64,000 nucleotides of DNA, from contig NZ_JQNJ01000001.1 in assembly GCF_000745185.1 (NCBI RefSeq), positions 3,888,501 to 3,952,500 of the forward strand, given 5' to 3'. The position numbers and the translations under genes are program-made. Shown here one piece after another: positions 53,705-62,791 of this stretch. Position 1 is the stretch's first letter. Each line of letters starts with the position of its first letter. The notes beneath the pieces were generated by a model. It was not told where the DNA came from and ran no database searches. It was given only the letters and a program-made list of their open reading frames with translations. This DNA is from Muricauda sp. MAR_2010_75. GTDB lineage: Bacteria > Bacteroidota > Bacteroidia > Flavobacteriales > Flavobacteriaceae.

Positions 53705-55111
53705 CTATGCGTGTATTGCTCTATCCGCAGTGGCGGCCAAAGCAGCTTCTTTCACCGCTTCCGCATAAGTTGGGTGGGCATGGCTCATTCGGGCAATATC
53801 CTCTGCAGAGGCCCTGAATTCCATGGCCGTAACACCTTCCGCAATCAAATCTGCGCAACGTGCCCCAATCATATGGACGCCAAGAACCTCATCAGTCTTT
53901 TTGTCAGCTAAGATTTTTACAAATCCATCCAAGTCCATACTGGCTCTGGCCCTACCCAAGGCACGCATGGAGAATTGACCTACTTTGTAGTCAACCCCCG
54001 CTTCTTTGAGTTCTTCCTCAGTTTTACCCACTGCTGCCACTTCAGGCCAAGTGTAAACAACACCGGGTATCAAGTTGTAGTTGATGTGCGGTTTTTGACC
54101 TGCCAAGATTTCGGCCACCATGGTTCCTTCTTCCTCGGCCTTATGGGCCAACATGGCCCCTTTAACCACATCTCCAATGGCATAAATGTTGGACACACTG
54201 GTCTGTAGATGATCGTTGACTTCTACTCTACCCCTGTCATCCAATTTAACCCCTGTGGCTTCGGCGTTCAAGCCATCAGTATAGGGTCTTCTTCCGACGG
54301 AAACCAAACAATAGTCACCTGTAAACGTTACTTCTTCACCTTTCTTATCATCAGCTTTTACAATGACTTCATTCCCTTTACGCTCAACGGATTTTACCTT
54401 GTGGGACAAATTGAACTTCACCTTCTGCTTTTTCAATACCTTCATCAATTCCTTTGAAAGCGCACCGTCCATCCCTGGGATAATTCGGTCCATGAACTCT
54501 ACCACGGTAACCTCGGCACCCAAGCGCTTGTATACCTGGCCCAATTCCAGTCCAATGACACCACCTCCAATAACAATCATATGCTTGGGCACTTCCTTAA
54601 GCTTTAGGGCTTCTGTTGAAGTAATAATGCGTTCCTTATCCAATTTGATGAACGGCAAAGTGGATGGTTTGGAACCTGTGGCGATGATAGTATTCTTCGC
54701 TTCTATAGTTTCGGTCTTTTCATCCTCTTTATCAATATTGATGTGTGTGGCATCCTTAAAACTGCCCAAACCGTGGTACACATCAATCTTATTTTTATTC
54801 ATCAAAAACTCGATGCCCTTGGTGTTTTGGTCAACCACATCTTGCTTTCGGGCAATCATTTGCTTCAAATTGACCTTGACTTCTCCAGGAATGTCAATTC
54901 CATGCTCCTCAAAATGCTTTACCGCATCTTCATAGTGGTGCGAAGAGTCCAGCAGTGCTTTTGAAGGAATACAGCCCACATTAAGGCAGGTGCCCCCCAA
55001 GGTTGGATATTTTTCAATGATCGCGGTCTTCATTCCCAATTGGGCGCATCGAATTGCCGCTACATAACCTCCAGGTCCGGAGCCAATAACGGCCACATCG
55101 TATTGATTCAT
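53705..55111 (-). CDS. lpdA: Dihydrolipoyl dehydrogenase
   Basis: This 468-residue flavoprotein is the E3 component that reoxidises the lipoyl groups of 2-oxoacid dehydrogenases and the glycine cleavage system. It has the FAD-binding GSGPGG near residues 10-15, the redox-active pair C42 and C47 (TCLNVGCIPSK) and an NAD-binding GGGVIGLELG near residues 180-190. The C-terminal catalytic HAHPTYAE holds the His-Glu pair. No E1 or E2 genes lie nearby, so it is a stand-alone, probably shared E3. The minus-strand TATTTTTG at 55159-55152 is its candidate -7 element. Confidence 0.97.
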   Translation of the reverse strand: MNQYDVAVIGSGPGGYVAAIRCAQLGMKTAIIEKYPTLGGTCLNVGCIPSKALLDSSHHYEDAVKHFEEHGIDIPGEVKVNLKQMIARKQDVVDQNTKGIEFLMNKNKIDVYHGLGSFKDATHINIDKEDEKTETIEAKNTIIATGSKPSTLPFIKLDKERIITSTEALKLKEVPKHMIVIGGGVIGLELGQVYKRLGAEVTVVEFMDRIIPGMDGALSKELMKVLKKQKVKFNLSHKVKSVERKGNEVIVKADDKKGEEVTFTGDYCLVSVGRRPYTDGLNAEATGVKLDDRGRVEVNDHLQTSVSNIYAIGDVVKGAMLAHKAEEEGTMVAEILAGQKPHINYNLIPGVVYTWPEVAAVGKTEEELKEAGVDYKVGQFSMRALGRARASMDLDGFVKILADKKTDEVLGVHMIGARCADLIAEGVTAMEFRASAEDIARMSHAHPTYAEAVKEAALAATADRAIHA

Positions 55112-55151
55112 AGTAAATGCTTAGAGATAATTATTCGTTCTATTATCAGCA

Positions 55152-55159
55152 CAAAAATA
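55152..55159 (-). promoter_or_regulatory. Candidate lpdA promoter -7 element
   Basis: TATTTTTG on the minus strand matches TAnnTTTG and lies about 40 bases upstream of the lpdA ATG. No TTG is seen at the -33 position. Confidence 0.4.
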
Positions 55160-55241
55160 ACAATGTTTCTCCGATGCACCATGCTTTCCCTTAACATATC
55201 CTTACCAATAAGTTATGCAATTTTGCCTGTATATTTACCTT

Positions 55242-56291
55242 ATGCGAAGTTTACGGTTAAATCAAGAGGTGGAAGTTTTTATTGCAGGAATTGCAGCGGC
55301 CCAGAGTTTTCTACTTTCGATTTACAGCTTTTTTGAACGGAAGAAGGATTTTAGGAATCTTTTGCTTTCGGTCTTTTTTATGGCCATTACGCTTCGTTTG
55401 GGCAAATCTATTCTTTGGGTCTATTTGGATGATTCCCCACTTTGGATGATTAATTTGGGATTTACGGCCCATGCCATTACTGGACCCATTTTGTTCCTGT
55501 ATACTTTATATTTTCTGTTTCCCCGCAAATGGTCGCGATGGAATTGGGCGCATTTTGTACCGGCCTTTTTTATGCTGGCTGAGAGTGACTCCCTTACCTT
55601 GGATGGGTTTTGGTACCACGGTGGGTATACCGCACTACTTGCCCACCAGTTGGTCTACAGCGGCCTTACGCTTTATGTATTAGGGAAATACTTTGGGTTG
55701 AAACAAGCAAGGGTTCCAATGAGTCGGTCTGCTCTTTTTTGGATCATTGCCCTTGTTGTAGGCACCACAGTTTGGCAACTGTTGTATTTCTCCAATTATT
55801 TTCTGGGATGGACCCCTTATTTGTTAGGCCCTATAATTTATCTCCCCTTTGTTTATTTTATGGCCTTTTTGTTGTTCAAGAATCCTACGCTCTTAAAACA
55901 ACCACTAAAGACCAAGCACCAAAATATTCGGCTGACCCAAAAGGAACTCGATGGGCATGCCATAGAATTGGAGAACTGCATGACCGAGAAACAACTCTAT
56001 ATGGATTCCAATTGTACGCTGTCCACGGTGTCCAATGCCATGAAACTACCGCCTTATCTAATTTCACATGTGGTCAATAATGGTATTGGAAAAAGTTTTC
56101 CGGATTTCTTGAATGGCTACCGTATTGAGGAGATAAAACGTAGATTGGCCCATCCTGATTTCCAAAATACCAAGATTGCCAATATTGCTTATGATTGCGG
56201 CTTTAACTCGCTTTCCTCATTCAATAGCGCCTTTAAAAAAGCCACTGGCACCACTCCTTCTTCCTATTTAAAGCAACACCTTCCCATTTAG
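55242..56291 (+). CDS. Membrane-bound AraC family transcriptional regulator
   Basis: The protein has 349 residues from the ATG at 55242 (MRSLRLNQEVEVF); the frame stays open 27 bases further upstream. The first two thirds hold about seven hydrophobic segments, including the VFIAGIAAAQSFLLSIYSFF and ITGPILFLYTLYFLF regions. The last 95 residues are an AraC-type helix-turn-helix domain (FPDFLNGYRIEEIKRRL, IANIAYDCGFNSLSSFNSAFKKATGTTPSSY). This layout joins a membrane sensor directly to a DNA-binding domain and is common in Bacteroidota. The signal and the target genes are unknown. It is divergent from lpdA, 130 bases apart. Confidence 0.93.
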   Translation: MRSLRLNQEVEVFIAGIAAAQSFLLSIYSFFERKKDFRNLLLSVFFMAITLRLGKSILWVYLDDSPLWMINLGFTAHAITGPILFLYTLYFLFPRKWSRWNWAHFVPAFFMLAESDSLTLDGFWYHGGYTALLAHQLVYSGLTLYVLGKYFGLKQARVPMSRSALFWIIALVVGTTVWQLLYFSNYFLGWTPYLLGPIIYLPFVYFMAFLLFKNPTLLKQPLKTKHQNIRLTQKELDGHAIELENCMTEKQLYMDSNCTLSTVSNAMKLPPYLISHVVNNGIGKSFPDFLNGYRIEEIKRRLAHPDFQNTKIANIAYDCGFNSLSSFNSAFKKATGTTPSSYLKQHLPI

Positions 56292-56383
56292 CGATTCATA
56301 AATCCGTCAGACTTTTTTATCAACCTTTAAGGACTTTGGTTTTTAAGCGTGCAGTTTCGTGTTGAAATTTAGCCTGCACCTGT

Positions 56384-57703
56384 ATGAAGTCGAATTTTTC
56401 AAAGAAAATCCATACGCTTTTTCATAGCTCCAAAAAAAATGAACTAACCGTAGTAGCCCTCTCTTGCTGCTACTTTTTCTGTTTGCTTTGCGCCTATTTT
56501 ATTTTACGTCCGCTAAGGGATGAAATGGGGATTGTAAACGGTGCCGTGAACATGCAATGACTGTTCACTGGAACATTTGTTTGCATGGTTTGTCTAGTTC
56601 CCATTTTTGGCTTTTTCATTTCACGAATGTCCCTTAAAAATCTATTGATCTATACGTATTCCTTTTTCTTGGCCAATCTCTTGATTTTCTTTTTCTTTTT
56701 TGAAACCTACGGTCCCTTTAAAATCTTGGCCATAACCTTCTTTATCTGGCTCAGTGTGTTCAACCTTTTCATCGTTTCGCTTTTTTGGAGTTTCATGTCA
56801 GATGTGTTCAGTAGTCTTGATGCAAAAAAATTCTTTGGAATCATTGCGGCAGGTGGCAGTCTTGGAGCATTAACAGGTCCCATAATTGCACGTTGGCTGA
56901 GTACTTTGCCATCCTTTGGCACACTCTTGCTTGCCGCTATTTTCTTTTTGGCTATGGGGTTGTGCTGCGTTTTGGGAATTTTTGGTCTTTCTGCAAAAAA
57001 GTCCCATTTCACCCAAAAAAAACAGGCTTCAAAAATTACTTTGGGTGTTGTCTTGGAGGGAATTCAACACATCGCCAAGTCCTCATACCTACAACGCATT
57101 GTAGGTTTTATTCTTTTGTACACCTGTATCTCCACAGTACTCTATTTTGAGCAGGCCCATCTTGTGGAAAGAAGTTTGGGGGATTCTGCGGAACGAATCC
57201 GCTATTTTTCCAGCATAGACCTTACCGTCAATACCATTGCCATTTTTGGGCAGTTCTTCCTTACAGCCAGAATCATACAAAAAATAGGACTCTCCCTAGT
57301 AATGGCCTCCATTCCTTTTCTAATGGGATTGGGATTGATTTTTTTGGGATTCCATACTTCATTGGAAACTATTGCATTTTTAATGGTGCTTCACCGAGCG
57401 GGAAACTTCATTTTGCTGCGCCCTGGAAGGGAAATTTTATTCACCGTCACATCAACCTCGGAAAAATACAAGGCCAAAAACTGTATTGACACTGCAGTAT
57501 ATAGAGGTGGGGATGCGTTAGTGGGTTGGGCTTTCTCTGGCTTGGTCGCCCTTGGATTGGGTTTGGGAGCCATAGCATTTTTAGCTATTCCATTAGCTTT
57601 TCTTTGGAGCGTTTTAGGATACAAATTGGGGAATCATCAGGCTGAAAAAGAGAATGTAGTACCTTTAAAACAAATCCGTTATGAAAACAAAATACAATCG
57701 TAG
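56384..57703 (+). pseudogene. NTP/NTP exchange (Tlc-like) transporter gene with in-frame stop
   Basis: One continuous frame from ATG 56384 to the stop at 57703 would encode about 439 residues. It is interrupted only by a TGA at 56558-56560 (codon 59). The sequence before it (YFILRPLRDEMGI, then VNGAVNMQ) continues without shift after it (LFTGTFVCMVCLVPIFGFFISR). The Tlc/NTP-exchanger and MFS-like family typically has Trp (TGG) at this point, so one G-to-A change explains the stop. About 12 membrane segments are visible across both parts. The remaining 372-residue part could restart at the ATG at 56585 but would lack the first helix. The following aldo/keto reductase gene overlaps its end by 23 bases. 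I call it a recent pseudogene, with sequence error or readthrough as alternatives. Confidence 0.8.
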
Positions 57704-58610
57704 GGAAGCCCTGCAACTATCGGTATTAGCAGGTTTAGGATTATCGCTGAGCGGTTATTCCTCAGCATTCAACAAACCGGGAAAAATTCAAATGCGGCCC
57801 ATACCTTCTTCCGGTGAGCCATTGCCCATAGTTGGTTTGGGTACCTGGCAATCTTTTGATGTAGGCAACTCTAAAGAGCAAAGAGATGTTTTAACACAAG
57901 TGTTGATTGAGATGAATCGTCTGGGTGGTAAAGTTATAGATTCATCGCCCATGTATGGAAGTTCAGAACGGGTTGTAGGAGATTTAACCTCTCAATTGGA
58001 TTTTGGGAACGAACTTTTCTATGCCACCAAAGTTTGGACCTCCGGGCAAACTGCAGGTATTCGTCAAATGCAGGATTCCATGGCGAAAATGCAGCGAAAA
58101 TCCATGGATTTGATGCAAGTCCATAATCTAGTGGATTGGAAAACCCACGTAAAGACCCTTAAAGGCTGGAAAGAAGAAGGGAGGATTCGATATTGGGGCA
58201 TTACACATTATGTAGATTCAGCGCACAATACTTTGGAAAACATTATTAAGACGGAACGGCCAGATTTTGTGCAATTCAACTATTCCATAAGCTCTAGACA
58301 TGCCGAAACATCACTTTTTGAAACGGCTGAAAAATATGGTGCGGCCACCATTATAAATCAACCTTATGAAAGTGGATCATTGTTTAGAAAGGTAAAAGGA
58401 GAATCACTTCCACAATGGGCCAAAGAAAATGACATACACAGTTGGGGACAGTACTTTTTGAAATTCATTTTGTCCCATAAAAACGTAACCTGTGTTATTC
58501 CTGGCACCTCAAAACCCCACCACATGATTGATAATATGACTGCGGGCTTGGGACAGATGCCGGATAAGGACTTCAGAAATAAGATGGTTTCTCACCTGAA
58601 CTCCCTCTAA
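57681..58610 (+). CDS. Exported aldo/keto reductase
   Basis: This 309-residue protein starts with a Tat-like signal (NRREALQLSVLAGLGLSLSG, residues 6-25). The catalytic tetrad of the aldo/keto reductase family is present: D87, Y92 (SSPMYGSSE), K117 (YATKVWT) and a histidine in LMQVHNLVDW. The TIM-barrel fold, NADPH-binding region included, seems complete. Export of an NADPH-dependent enzyme is unusual, because NADPH is cytoplasmic. Export already folded with its cofactor through the Tat route is one explanation. It overlaps the broken transporter gene by 23 bases, so the two were probably co-transcribed. Confidence 0.9.
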   Translation: MKTKYNRREALQLSVLAGLGLSLSGYSSAFNKPGKIQMRPIPSSGEPLPIVGLGTWQSFDVGNSKEQRDVLTQVLIEMNRLGGKVIDSSPMYGSSERVVGDLTSQLDFGNELFYATKVWTSGQTAGIRQMQDSMAKMQRKSMDLMQVHNLVDWKTHVKTLKGWKEEGRIRYWGITHYVDSAHNTLENIIKTERPDFVQFNYSISSRHAETSLFETAEKYGAATIINQPYESGSLFRKVKGESLPQWAKENDIHSWGQYFLKFILSHKNVTCVIPGTSKPHHMIDNMTAGLGQMPDKDFRNKMVSHLNSL

Positions 58611-58616
58611 AACTAT

Positions 58617-59006
58617 CTAAACAGGTGCCAACGGAAATTTTTCAGCGCCATACCAACCCAACCAAAGCCCTGTCAAAAGTGAGAAATGGATGCCCACTTC
58701 AAACCACAGGGGTGCACCCCACTGGGCACAAAGTGCTGCAACTGAAAGCTTACCAATGATGAAAAGTGAAATAAAAAAATGTGGCCAAAAATTATCCCTA
58801 ACCACTATCAATGATGCCAAAAATCCAGAGAAAGTAGCCGAAATAAACAAGGCCATGGTACCCAAGGCCAAATCGCTATTGGAGGAAGTGCAGAACTGAA
58901 TCCCATTAAAAAGAACATCTTTGGAAAGTGTGGTATACAACTGCAGGGAAAGCCCGCCAATTACCGTTGCCAAAACGATGAGGAAGATACGTGTACGCAG
59001 TTTCAT
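58617..59006 (-). CDS. Small four-helix membrane protein, unknown function
   Basis: A 129-residue protein with four hydrophobic segments (about residues 7-28, 46-68, 75-95 and 103-122) joined by short loops. I recognise no family. It is encoded 98 bases after the Lrp-type regulator on the same strand and could be read through from it. Its stop lies 6 bases from the end of the convergent aldo/keto reductase gene. Confidence 0.72.
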   Translation of the reverse strand: MKLRTRIFLIVLATVIGGLSLQLYTTLSKDVLFNGIQFCTSSNSDLALGTMALFISATFSGFLASLIVVRDNFWPHFFISLFIIGKLSVAALCAQWGAPLWFEVGIHFSLLTGLWLGWYGAEKFPLAPV

Positions 59007-59104
59007 GACGCTTTTTTGATGATTGATGGTTACTTAGCATCGTCAAATTAGCCATCCCGCACATAGAGAAGCATCATTTTAACATCGCTTTAGGTTAAAG
59101 TTTG

Positions 59105-59557
59105 CTAAATATAAACCGATGGGCGGTTCTTCACCTCACTGATTACAAAAGAACTTTGGGTGTTTCCAATATTGTTGATGGCCGTAAGCTTGGTCACCAT
59201 AAACTCCCTATAACTTTTCATGTCTTCCACATTGATTTTTAGGATGTAATCGTAATCACCACCCACATGAAAGCACTCCGATACTTCTTCCAGCTTTAGC
59301 ACCTCTCGTTCAAACTTCAAGACATTTTCTTTGGTGTGCTGCACCAATCTGATTTGACAGAGTACCGTAAAATCACGTTTTACCTTTTCCTTGTCCACTA
59401 AGGCCACATAATCGGTGATGATACCGGTTCGTTCCAATCTCCTTATCCGCTCGTATACTGCGGTTTTGGATAATTGCAGTTGGTCAGCATAATATTTAGT
59501 GGTCTTCTTACAATCTTGCTGAAGTAGTTGTATCAGTTGTTTATCCAAGGCATCCAT
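59105..59557 (-). CDS. Lrp/AsnC family transcriptional regulator
   Basis: This 150-residue protein has an N-terminal winged helix-turn-helix (about residues 1-60, LDKQLIQLLQQDCKKTTKYYADQLQLSKTAVYERIRRLERTG). A C-terminal RAM/ACT-like ligand domain follows (about 65-145, FHVGGDYDYILKINVEDM). Members usually sense an amino acid and regulate its metabolism. It is divergent from the Cys/Met lyase gene with a 147-base AT-rich region between them, so it probably controls that gene and itself. The ligand is likely a sulfur or hydrophobic amino acid, as an inference from the neighbour. Confidence 0.95.
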   Translation of the reverse strand: MDALDKQLIQLLQQDCKKTTKYYADQLQLSKTAVYERIRRLERTGIITDYVALVDKEKVKRDFTVLCQIRLVQHTKENVLKFEREVLKLEEVSECFHVGGDYDYILKINVEDMKSYREFMVTKLTAINNIGNTQSSFVISEVKNRPSVYI

Positions 59558-59620
59558 GACGAATATTCTATTTTATTGAAATCAATTCTACCGAACTAGT
59601 ATATAATTCTATATAAATAA

Positions 59621-59651
59621 TTAAATATAGACTTATATTCTTTAAATATAG
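59621..59651. repeat. Direct repeat in lrp / lyase intergenic region (candidate Lrp sites)
   Basis: TTAAATATAG occurs at 59621-59630 and again at 59642-59651, exactly 21 bases apart (two helical turns), just upstream of the lyase promoter elements. Nearby is the further AT-rich element TATATAATTCTATATA (59600-59615). Lrp-type proteins bind such phased AT-rich sites, so this is a plausible operator; the match is not to a known consensus. Confidence 0.45.
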
Positions 59652-59658
59652 CTATTAA

Positions 59659-59689
59659 TTGACTTTCAAACCAGTATTTTCTATTTTTA
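59659..59689 (+). promoter_or_regulatory. Candidate promoter of the Cys/Met lyase gene
   Basis: TTG at 59659-59661 and TATTTTTA at 59682-59689 are separated by 20 bases, within the TTG-N17-23-TAnnTTTG pattern of Bacteroidota, with one mismatch in the last base of the -7. The gene's ATG is 15 bases after the -7. Confidence 0.5.
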
Positions 59690-59704
59690 CGAAAATGGAC
59701 AACT

Positions 59705-60925
59705 ATGGACTACAAAGCATCAGAACACATTCAAGATCTTCAATATTTTGGTGAATTTGGTGGGGTGAACCCTTCCATTTCTGATTCATCCACCTACACC
59801 TTTCTTTCGGCCAAAACCATGTTCGATACCTTTGAGGGAAACACTGAGGGCTGCTACCTCTACAGCCGGCACTCCTCCCCTTCCAACCTGTATTTGGGTG
59901 AAGCCATGGCGCAATTGGAGGGAACCGAATCGGCCAATGTGTTTGCCAGCGGAATGGGAGCCATTACCTCGATTATTTTTCAATTGTGCGATGCTGGGGA
60001 TCATATTGTTTGTAGCCGAACCATTTACGGAGGCACCTATGCCTTCCTGAAAAACTTTGTGAAAAAGTTTAATATCTCCACTTCGTTTATCGACATTACG
60101 GATTTGGATGTGGTTGAAAAGTCCATCACCCCAAAAACCAAAATGATCTATTGTGAGGCCATCAGTAACCCCTTGTTGGAAGTGGCCGATATTCAAGCCC
60201 TGTCTAAACTGGCTAAAAAACATGGTATTCCTTTGGTCGTGGACAATACCTTTTCTCCGTTGAGCATCAACGCGGCCCAACTGGGAGCTGATATTGTGGT
60301 GCACAGCCTTACCAAATTCATCAATGGGAGCAGCGATTGTGTGGCCGGTGCGGTTTGTGCTTCTTCGGATTTTTGCCTCGGACTAAAAGATGTTAATGAT
60401 GGTGCCGGAATGCTGCTGGGCAGTACATTGGACAGTTTGCGGGCGGCTTCCATCCTAAAAAACATGCGAACGCTTCACATCCGTATTAAAAAACATAGTG
60501 AAAATGCCTTCTATTTAGCCCAACAATTTGAAAAAGATGGACTCAAAGTGGTCTATCCCGGATTGAAAAGTCATCTTGGACACCAAACCATGAAAGCCCA
60601 AATGAATAAAGAATATGGATTTGGCGGACTCCTTACTTTGGATGTAGGCTCCTTGGACAAAGCCAATGCGCTAATGGAGATGATGCAAAAAGAGAAGTTG
60701 GGCTATTTGGCCGTGAGTCTTGGTTTTTACAAAACCCTATTTAGTGCATCGGGATCCTCCACTTCTTCGGAAATTCCTTTGGAAGAACAGCAAGCACTTG
60801 GATTAACGGAAGGTTTAATCCGATTTTCCATTGGATTGGACAACGATATCCATGAAACCTACCTGGCCATGCATAGATGCATGGAAGCCTTGGGAATTAT
60901 GGCCAACAATACCACTTTAGCTTAA
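59705..60925 (+). CDS. Cys/Met metabolism PLP-dependent enzyme (methionine gamma-lyase/cystathionine gamma-synthase type)
   Basis: This 406-residue PLP enzyme of fold type I has its PLP lysine at K204 in VHSLTKFINGSSD. The active-site tyrosine/arginine segment YSRHSSPSN lies near residues 50-60, and VVDNTFSPL near residue 180. It acts on sulfur amino acids. I lean to gamma-lyase or a related trans-sulfuration enzyme, but substrate choice within this family cannot be read with confidence. An Lrp-type regulator is divergent and an NhaC antiporter gene follows after 71 bases, a likely operon. The pairing suggests amino-acid breakdown or uptake control. Confidence 0.9.
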   Translation: MDYKASEHIQDLQYFGEFGGVNPSISDSSTYTFLSAKTMFDTFEGNTEGCYLYSRHSSPSNLYLGEAMAQLEGTESANVFASGMGAITSIIFQLCDAGDHIVCSRTIYGGTYAFLKNFVKKFNISTSFIDITDLDVVEKSITPKTKMIYCEAISNPLLEVADIQALSKLAKKHGIPLVVDNTFSPLSINAAQLGADIVVHSLTKFINGSSDCVAGAVCASSDFCLGLKDVNDGAGMLLGSTLDSLRAASILKNMRTLHIRIKKHSENAFYLAQQFEKDGLKVVYPGLKSHLGHQTMKAQMNKEYGFGGLLTLDVGSLDKANALMEMMQKEKLGYLAVSLGFYKTLFSASGSSTSSEIPLEEQQALGLTEGLIRFSIGLDNDIHETYLAMHRCMEALGIMANNTTLA

Positions 60926-60996
60926 TGGGAAGCTGTTAGCTGTTTGGAGAACATGCTTCAAAGTTGTAATATTACTTCTTAACAAACTCAGACCAC

Positions 60997-62727
60997 ATGC
61001 CAAACCAAGAGGAAGAACCTAAGTACAGGGAAAATGAACACATTGTAGAAAATAAAGAACTCAATATTTGGGAAGCCCTCATTCCCGTTTTTGCCTTGGT
61101 AGGTATGTTGGCCTACAATGTTTTTGTCTTTGGCGATGATGCGCTCAGTGGTTCCAATCAATTTATCTTGTTATTGGGAGGTGCTGTGGCCGCCATAGTT
61201 GGTTTTTTCAATAAGGTCTCCTATGAAAAGATGATTGCGGAAGTGGCCGAAAACATCCGTTCCACTACCGGAGCTTTGCTCATTTTGTTGATGGTCGGCG
61301 CCCTTTCGGGAACGTGGTTGGTCAGTGGTATCATTCCTGCCATGATTTATTATGGACTTCAAATTTTGAATCCCACCATTTTTTTGGCGGCCTGTGTGGT
61401 AATTTGCGCCATCATTTCAGTAGCCACGGGAAGCAGTTGGACCACTGCGGCTACGGTTGGGATAGCCCTCATTGGCATTGGTGAGGCATTGGGCATTTCA
61501 CTCGGCATGACGGCAGGTGCCGTACTATCCGGAGCCTATTTTGGGGATAAAATGTCACCTTTGAGCGATACCACCAATCTGGCTCCAGCCATGGCCGGCG
61601 GAGATTTGTTTTCCCACATAAAGTACATGGCCTTGACCACAACCCCCACCATTATTGTCACCTTGATTGTGTTTATTATTCTTGGGTTTACCATCGATAC
61701 AACCGGCGTTGCCGACACCAGTTCCATTTTGGAAAATATAAGCGGAACTTTTAATGTGAGTGGATGGCTTTTTCTAGTGCCTGTAGCGGTTATCTTTTTG
61801 ATTGTAAAAAAAGCACCTCCGCTTTTGGCATTGTTGATTGGTACGCTATTAGGAGGGCTTTTTGCTGTGTTTTTTCAAAGTCAAATCATTTGGAGTAATG
61901 GTCTCAAGTATAGCATTAATTCAATTCCTTCGGATTTACAGGAATATGTACAATGGGATGCAGGTAAGAAAAACTTCTATGGTCCAGGCATCTATGAACT
62001 TGTAAAAAGCAAGGAAAATGTGAGTTTAGAGAATAAACTCATATTGGAATTGCCAACATCTAAGACTGAAGTAACTCAAACCTTTAGTAAGACATCCAAG
62101 GTCTATGTTGATGGCAACTTAGTTGGCGAATATCATGCAACTGCAACTCCAACTTCATTTTTACAGAGTTCTTATTTTGCAGTCATCGATGCCATCACTG
62201 TAGATACCAATATAGCTACAGATGATCCCGCATTGAATGATTTGTTTTCTTCCGGAGGTATGTCTGGCATGTTGGGTACCATTTGGCTGATCATGTGTGC
62301 CATGGTCTTTGGCGGTATCATGGATGGCATTGGAGCCCTGGAACGCATTACGGAGTCGCTCTTGAAAATGGCCAAGACCACTTTTGGGCTTTTTGCAAGT
62401 ACCGTGGGAAGTTGTCTGGCACTCAACGTCACCGCATCTGACCAGTATTTGGCCATTGTGGTTCCCGGGAAAATGTTCTCCAAAGCTTATGAAGAACGCG
62501 GATTGGCCCCAGAGAACCTTAGCCGGACCTTGGAAGATTCTGGAACAGTTACATCGGTACTTGTGCCGTGGAACACCTGTGGTGCCTACCACAGTAGTGT
62601 ATTGGGTGTGGGTGTTGGCGAATATGCATTGTATGCCATTTTCAATTGGTTGAGTCCATTCATGACACTCCTTTTTGCAGCATTGAAGATTAAAATCAAG
62701 ATGTTGACAACTACCAAAGTGTCCTAA
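60997..62727 (+). CDS. NhaC family Na+/H+ antiporter with large extramembrane insert
   Basis: This 576-residue membrane protein has 10-12 hydrophobic segments and NhaC family signatures, such as GSSWTTAATVGIALIGIG near residues 148-165 and GAYFGDKMSPLSDTTNLAPA near 180-200. Compared with the 450-500 residues I expect for NhaC, it is long. The extra part lies at about residues 300-390 (LKYSINSIPSDLQEYVQWDA through VDGNLVGEYHATATP), a hydrophilic stretch between two membrane segments. It should exchange Na+ for H+, though some relatives carry organic acids or amino acids. Its position behind the Cys/Met lyase gene makes an amino-acid or counter-ion role possible. Confidence 0.92.
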   Translation: MPNQEEEPKYRENEHIVENKELNIWEALIPVFALVGMLAYNVFVFGDDALSGSNQFILLLGGAVAAIVGFFNKVSYEKMIAEVAENIRSTTGALLILLMVGALSGTWLVSGIIPAMIYYGLQILNPTIFLAACVVICAIISVATGSSWTTAATVGIALIGIGEALGISLGMTAGAVLSGAYFGDKMSPLSDTTNLAPAMAGGDLFSHIKYMALTTTPTIIVTLIVFIILGFTIDTTGVADTSSILENISGTFNVSGWLFLVPVAVIFLIVKKAPPLLALLIGTLLGGLFAVFFQSQIIWSNGLKYSINSIPSDLQEYVQWDAGKKNFYGPGIYELVKSKENVSLENKLILELPTSKTEVTQTFSKTSKVYVDGNLVGEYHATATPTSFLQSSYFAVIDAITVDTNIATDDPALNDLFSSGGMSGMLGTIWLIMCAMVFGGIMDGIGALERITESLLKMAKTTFGLFASTVGSCLALNVTASDQYLAIVVPGKMFSKAYEERGLAPENLSRTLEDSGTVTSVLVPWNTCGAYHSSVLGVGVGEYALYAIFNWLSPFMTLLFAALKIKIKMLTTTKVS

Positions 62728-62751
62728 CCAATAGCCCGTAATTTTTCAAAG

Positions 62752-62788
62752 AACCTTTTCCAAATCAGTCTAAAAGAAGGTTTTTTTT
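62752..62788 (+). terminator. Possible terminator after the NhaC gene
   Basis: Weak stem AACCTT (62752-62757) / AAGGTT (62777-62782) with a long loop, followed by TTTTTT. The T-run is good but the stem is short. Confidence 0.4.
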
Positions 62789-62791
62789 AAG

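Noticed and set aside
54363..54935. A 190-codon open frame on the plus strand inside lpdA
   Set aside because: It is antisense to a clearly conserved gene, its translation resembles no protein, and it follows from codon bias of the real gene.
56558..56590. TGA at codon 59 of the transporter as selenocysteine, with TGTTC-ACTG-GAACA as a SECIS-like hairpin right after it
   Set aside because: The pairing is only 5 bp, the loop does not resemble a bacterial SECIS, and the site is a Trp in the family as I know it. A nonsense change is simpler.
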